NCBI RefSeq assembly: GCF_041296385.1
Contig: NC_091017.1
Coordinates: 14,812,001 to 14,876,000, forward strand
Direction: 5' to 3'
Origin: Aphelocoma coerulescens
Taxonomy: Eukaryota; Chordata; Aves; Passeriformes; Corvidae
Length of the DNA stretch: 64,000 bases
Made by a program: the position numbers and the translations under genes. Below, in pieces: positions 59,601-64,000 of the stretch (position 1 is the stretch's first letter; every line of letters begins with the position of its first letter). The notes beneath the pieces are model-generated. The model searched no databases and was not told the DNA's origin. It saw only the letters and a program-made list of their open reading frames with translations.

Positions 59601-62600
59601 GGATAAATTATTAATGCTTTAAAGAAAGAAAATGACTGCTAAAGCTCTGCTAGGAAAATGCAGCACATTACCTAAATACCAGAGAGGTACATAATGGCTT
59701 TCCCAATTTTGCATTAAGTCATGAACAACCCTCGATACCAAGCTATACCTGCTTGCTATCAAGACACCTGCACAGATGTGCTGCCTTTTCTTCACACCAC
59801 TCCCTACTGGGTAACCAGACACACATTTAATTACCAGCAGTCTGCTTCCTTGGTGTTGTGCGAATGGAGTACTCAAAGTCAGGCACTGCCCTGCTGCTCA
59901 GGTGAAGGTGGTAGTTTCTTGCTTCATCCAGCAAATCCCTACATTTTAGATTCTGCTTGACAATCTCTTCCTTTGCCACAACACCCATAAGGAAACAAAC
60001 GGGCAAGAGAGGCAGCCGTACCTGACACAGAAATGAACACAGTTGGAGAAAGTGGCTGAACTGCTGAGTGTCACCAAGCACTGCTGCACACGCACCAGCT
60101 GGCAGCTCCGGAGCCAGCTGGCAGCCCCATGCTCTTCAATAAGGAGAGCAGCTCTCAGAGTTGCTCCAGACAACAGTGATATGAACAGTTCTTTTTAGTG
60201 ATAATGTTTGCTACAACCATTTGCATTTCGGCCACAGAGGAGAAGTGTCCCTTGGCCCAGGCCATGCTGAGGAAGATGAGCTGCTGCCTGTGCTGCACCT
60301 GCACCTGCCCAGCATGATGCAGGCAGCACCCGTGGCTTTACCAGGGCTTTATCAGGTTAGTGTGCTGTTGGGTATGAATTTTCAGCTCACTGCTATGCCA
60401 CTCTAAGAGGGCTTGTGCTAGAATGGTTCATTTTCTTTGGGTGGCAAGTCAAAAAGCAAACACTGTCACCATGAACTAAGTGTCTATGAAGGAGGTATTG
60501 CTAGTGCAGTAACACCTTTCTCTAAGGCAGACTCCACAGACTTCAAGATTAAAAAAAAAATACATGTTGGGAGTTAATTGTTTCCTTCTCAAAATCCTTC
60601 CTGCCATTTATTTCAGCAAACCTTTCATTCTTCTTTGTAAGACAAACAGTGCAGAATATGAAGTACAATCAGAGGCAAAGGTGGGACAAATATTAGTGGG
60701 GGGAACTGAAGCAATCCACCTGACTTCTTAAGGGTTGGAGTCAACGCTGTCAAGCAGCTCTCAGTTGGCTCAACAGCAATGGCGAAGAAGTCCAGTAGCT
60801 CCAGTGCTTCTCAGAGCAGCAGGATGGGCCTGTTACAGCACTGACAAGCATCCCTGTATTGAAGCAAGCATGTGCCTCTACCTGTTCTTCCTTGCCTCCT
60901 TGCTTTCAGTCCCACTTCTTCCTTTATTTTGTCCCAGCTTATTTGAGGCTACTTTAAAGCACCACTGCAGCCCTGCTGACAGGCTCCTGAGGTTAGTGAT
61001 GTGGTAAGAACTCCAGGCAGACAGACTCAGAACCTCATTATGGGAGTAAAACCCGTAAGGCTGATTATGACACGGATAATCACTGCCTAGAAGCCCAGGC
61101 ATGTTTTCAGCTAGCAGTAATGTCCAAGTCAACTGATGACTCCCTATGCTCTGGCAAATAACCCATATTTATAGGAAGGGGTTTACTTTTTCATTGCTTG
61201 AATCTAGACTCTGGTTTCCATCAATAGAATAAAACTGTTAATCTCATCTACTAGCACAACTGGGCAATAAATATAACTTTTCTTTCTTAAATCTCTAATT
61301 ATATTGCTTGTAAGTTTAAGCATAGTGTAAGAAAGAAGGGGTTTTTGTACCAAAAACCTCATGCTAGTCTAGATGAAACTGAAAGTTTTTGGAAGACAGC
61401 TAATAAACCATGGTGACCTTTTCCTAGGAAACGTAAAAAATGATTCATGAAGACAATGACAGCAGCATTTTAGTGGACCTCTCCTTACTCACATAATGCC
61501 AACGTTATCAATTCAGCCAAATGCAAAATAATCAAGTTGGAGTTCAGTGACAACTAAAACTGCACAGCCAATCCTACCTGCTAAGACACATGGCATGTTT
61601 TGCAGCACATGGCATGCAAATCCTTCCCAGTACAGGTTCTCCACACGTATTCTCTCACAAATACTGTATTTAAACCCCCATACCCAGCACACAGGGAGCT
61701 TGAGTAAGTGAAGCAGCTAATGCTTTGACAGGAGGAAGTCCGATGGGTGTTCAAGTAAGTCCAGCTGAATGACCTTTTGATACCTGTATGTGTTTTCTTT
61801 CAGAAGCAGTGAGCTTGCATCAGGTCTAGACAATTAAACTGCCAACTCCTTTTGGCTCCTACTGTGGTAGTCTAGTGAGCATTAAAAAGTCTGTCATGTT
61901 TCATAGCCTACTAGGGCTAACACATCTTGCTCTTTCGTTAACGAAATACATGAAATATTCTAGAAGTAGCACAACTTGATGTGACACATCTCTGTTAGTT
62001 TCCTTTCCTAGCCATGTAAGAAAACTCAGCAGTTTTGCCTCCATTCTGAAGTACAAATACGTAACAGCAAGGGCAGTGAGCATATTAGGCTGTATGAGTG
62101 GCAAGCCAAGTGAAGTGATGGCTTTATTTTCTATTTTATGTCAATATAAAACGTTTCTGCTCAAGCGCAGATGTAGCTTTTTGTTGGTCCCCCACCTCCC
62201 AGCCATGTATAAAGTGAGTACCCTTCTCTCTACAGAAACAGGAGAATATCACTTCTCCCTGATATTTAAGAAATCTTAACTTGCTTACACTGTCAACTCC
62301 CAACCGTGAACTGGACGAGGCACCAAAAGCTATGAACATTTTCAGCTGGAGACCTACCCACGTACAAAGAGCTGATTGATTACACAACCAAACCAGCGAT
62401 GAGACAGGCACTTGGTGCCTCTGTGTGCCCTACCTGTGCAAGGATCTCATCCAGCCACATAGCGTGATGCTGTGGATTGGCCAGCAGCCACTTGATAGCA
62501 GCATTGTAAACTTGCTTTTCATTTTCAATATTCAGGTCACTGGAGGACAGGAGTTTATGGAGGTGCTGTGGTGACACACTGACAAAATCCTCGCACTCCA

Positions 62601-62982
62601 TCACTTCTGTAAAATGTTCACAAGCAAACTGATCAGCCATGTCCATCAGGTCGATGCGGTTGTGGCTCTCGGCGAACGCCCTGACTGCCAGGCAGTTGGA
62701 GGGGTGGAAGTGCAGCTTCATGTATTCACAGCAGGCCTTTGCCACCAGTTCCACCTGCAGGATGCAGGCAGCGTACAGGAGTGGCTGGACGTTATCCACT
62801 GTCAGCGTGAGCCGCGAGGAGTACGCGAACTTCACCAGGTCCTCGATGGCATCACCGTCAAAGTCCCTGATCTCGATCAGCTTCTGCTTGGCTTCAGCCA
62901 TTTCCGAAAGAAACATGGCTCGGAAGTATGGAATAACACAAGCTAGCACCAGTTTGTGGCAGGAGATTAGCTTTGAACCAAC
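53510..62982 (-). CDS. KLHL8: Kelch-like protein 8 (first coding exon outside window)
   Basis: Eight coding exons, in transcript order: 62982-62434, 60021-59835, 59129-58986, 57812-57701, 56040-55872, 55339-55180, 54226-54025, 53633-53510. Phases agree at every junction and give 548 residues plus TGA. Human KLHL8 has 620, so about 72 N-terminal residues, including the start of BTB, lie beyond 64000. Visible residues 1-95 are the rest of BTB (SCHKLVLACVIPYFRAMF), 96-205 BACK, then six kelch repeats with GG pairs (VLFCVGGRGG, KVYAVGGHDG, PIYAIGGLDD, HVYAVGGNDG, CLYVVGGFDD, KIFAVGGHNG). The tail ends NVVDCM. KLHL8 is a substrate adaptor of CUL3 ubiquitin ligase; rapsyn is a reported target. The gene faces the AFF1-like array tail to tail. 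It shows no damage. Confidence 0.95.
54025..54226 (-). other. KLHL8: KLHL8 exon: kelch repeat 5 and start of 6
   Basis: 202 bases, GFDDNSPLSSVERFDPRCNK to TVEAFDPIVN. Acceptor ttgtttgcag, donor gtaatt. Confidence 0.94.
55180..55339 (-). other. KLHL8: KLHL8 exon: kelch repeat 4
   Basis: 160 bases, NHVYAVGGNDGVASLSSVEK to GCLYVV. Donor gtgagt. Confidence 0.94.
55872..56040 (-). other. KLHL8: KLHL8 exon: kelch repeat 3
   Basis: 169 bases, RGIALASLGGPIYAIGGLDD to GGVGSVALV. Donor gtgagt. Confidence 0.94.
57701..57812 (-). other. KLHL8: KLHL8 exon: kelch repeat 2
   Basis: 112 bases, KVYAVGGHDGNEHLGSMEVF to ASMNTK. Donor gtatac. Confidence 0.93.
58399..58840 (-). mobile_element. CR1 fragment in a KLHL8 intron
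   Basis: Reads antisense CR1 on the + strand: cctttaaagttcatctagtc, 'caacctgttccaggttttca', and 'ggccacaataaggtctgcat' further on. It shares the transcription direction of KLHL8 and lies between the exons of kelch repeats 1 and 2. Confidence 0.88.
58986..59129 (-). other. KLHL8: KLHL8 exon: kelch repeat 1
   Basis: 144 bases, VLFCVGGRGGSGDPFRSIEC to HVGVISVG. The donor is gtcagt, GT-type but with C at +3. Confidence 0.93.
59835..60021 (-). other. KLHL8: KLHL8 exon: BACK end and linker
   Basis: 187 bases, VRLPLLPVCFLMGVVAKEE to TPRKQTAG. Donor gtaatt, phase 1. Confidence 0.93.
62434..62982 (-). other. KLHL8: KLHL8 exon: BTB end and BACK
   Basis: 549 bases, 183 residues, from VGSKLISCHK to WLDEILAQ. 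Acceptor at 62983-62984 and donor gtaggg; phase 0 on both sides. It carries the BTB dimer/CUL3 surface and most of BACK. Confidence 0.95.
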
Positions 62983-64000
62983 CTGAAAAGAAAAGAACAA
63001 AAAACCTCTGATGTTTTACTGGAATGTCAGTTTTGGCTGTGAAAGGAGGAGCAGTGAAGCTGGAATAGAATTCTAGATTCGATGTGTTTCGTCTGTACTT
63101 TGTCCACACAAATTAACCCCATTTGCCTTGGAATTCTGACACTACATCCATGTATCCCAAGGAATTCTAAGCTGTAACTTGGCGATCAGAGGAGAGCAAA
63201 GCCGTAACACAAGGAAGCAAAAGCACTGATGCACTGAACCTGACTTTCTTTAAAAGGCTTATGAAGCCTCTGTAGAAATATTCTAGATGCACCTTGTAGA
63301 CAGGAGACACTTGTTTTATATACACTCAGAGATTTTAAGGGCGGGAAAATTAGAAAGTGACATTTTTAGACTACTTAATTTAGACTTCTGGACTTTCATT
63401 ACTGTCAAGGAACTGATGTTTATAGAAGCAAATTTATGTAAAAACATAGGAATAACAGCTATTTCAGGGGTTATTAAAAGTTACCAATCACTTCAGTATT
63501 TTTAGAATGTTTAGCCACAAAAGACAGTGTATTCCCCATAAAGAGAAGGTATTTCTCAAAATTCTGAGCAGAAAATGTAAAATAAGCTTTTCACATACAA
63601 AATTCTAGAACTCCATTACATTAAAAAATAATCTAAATATTGAAGGTAAATGAACAATCCACTGCTATTTGTGTTCCAGGAGTGCTTTCTTACAGCCTTT
63701 GTCACTTTGCAGTCTGCACTAACATAAAGGGATGGCTGACTTAAGAAACCAGTTTCCCTGACCGACTCAAACAACATGTTCATTTTCAGATGAAGGTGTT
63801 ACAGAGAGCTGTTGTGCACTTAAAAAAAGATACTAAATTATAAAGGATATTTTGGAGTTTTTTCTAGCTCTGATTCAATACACAATTGCTCTACCTTTTT
63901 AAAGAGTATGATCAACACAAGTGTAACCTACCTGGTGAGCAGCGAGTTGAGTACAGAAAGCAAACACACAAGCAAGAGTATGCAGATTAAAAAAGAGGAA
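62983..64000 (-). other. KLHL8 intron running off the window
   Basis: No coding exon found. The missing N-terminal exon (ending before Val of VGSKLISCHK) is not in this kilobase. The other KLHL8 introns (53634-54024, 54227-55179, 55340-55871, 56041-57700, 57813-58985, 59130-59834, 60022-62433) also hold no further gene that I can see. Confidence 0.6.

Noticed and set aside
1..64000. tRNA, rRNA or CRISPR-like arrays
   Set aside because: None seen. The 50-bp minisatellite has no spacer structure, and the organism is a vertebrate.

Overview
The window is vertebrate nuclear DNA from a bird, probably a passerine. The signs are introns with GT-AG boundaries, several CR1-type retroposon 3' ends (the 'agaatcacagaatggtttggg' type), LTRs of avian endogenous-retrovirus style, and the neighbourhood of an AFF1-like gene convergent with KLHL8. 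That matches the AFF1-KLHL8 tail-to-tail order I know from human chromosome 4. The species cannot be fixed from sequence alone.

Layout. Positions 1-47546 are a head-to-tail tandem array with a unit of about 23.55 kb. The window opens inside the tail of an upstream unit (1-441), then holds two complete units (442-23998 and 23999-47546). The right edge is visible: after ...gaccac at 47546 the repeat stops and single-copy DNA begins. Reading the two units side by side, I see only about 17 single-base differences plus a few short-tract length changes.

Each unit carries one multi-exon gene on the + strand. I read nine coding exons that splice in frame into a 511-residue protein homologous to AFF1/AF4 (AF4/FMR2 family). 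The N-terminal P-TEFb-binding module is kept. The ELL-contact segment is replaced by microsatellite-coded residues, the AF9/ENL-binding motif is absent, and the C-terminal homology domain is cut off by an early stop. Further AFF1-homologous exons with an open frame lie beyond that stop. Upstream of the gene is a GC-rich stretch with an X-box-like palindrome and a 50-bp minisatellite, a candidate promoter region. The rest of each unit is intergenic DNA with a 1.29-kb solo LTR, a shorter LTR-like element and CR1 fragments.

Positions 47547-51348 are single-copy intergenic DNA with one CR1 fragment and no convincing gene. Positions 51349-64000 hold KLHL8 on the minus strand. Eight coding exons give 548 residues (C-terminal part of BTB, BACK, six kelch repeats, stop). 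The first coding exon lies beyond the right edge. KLHL8 looks intact and ordinary.

The item of most interest is the array: a recent tandem amplification of a truncated elongation-complex scaffold gene. By domain content it could bind P-TEFb without assembling the full super elongation complex.
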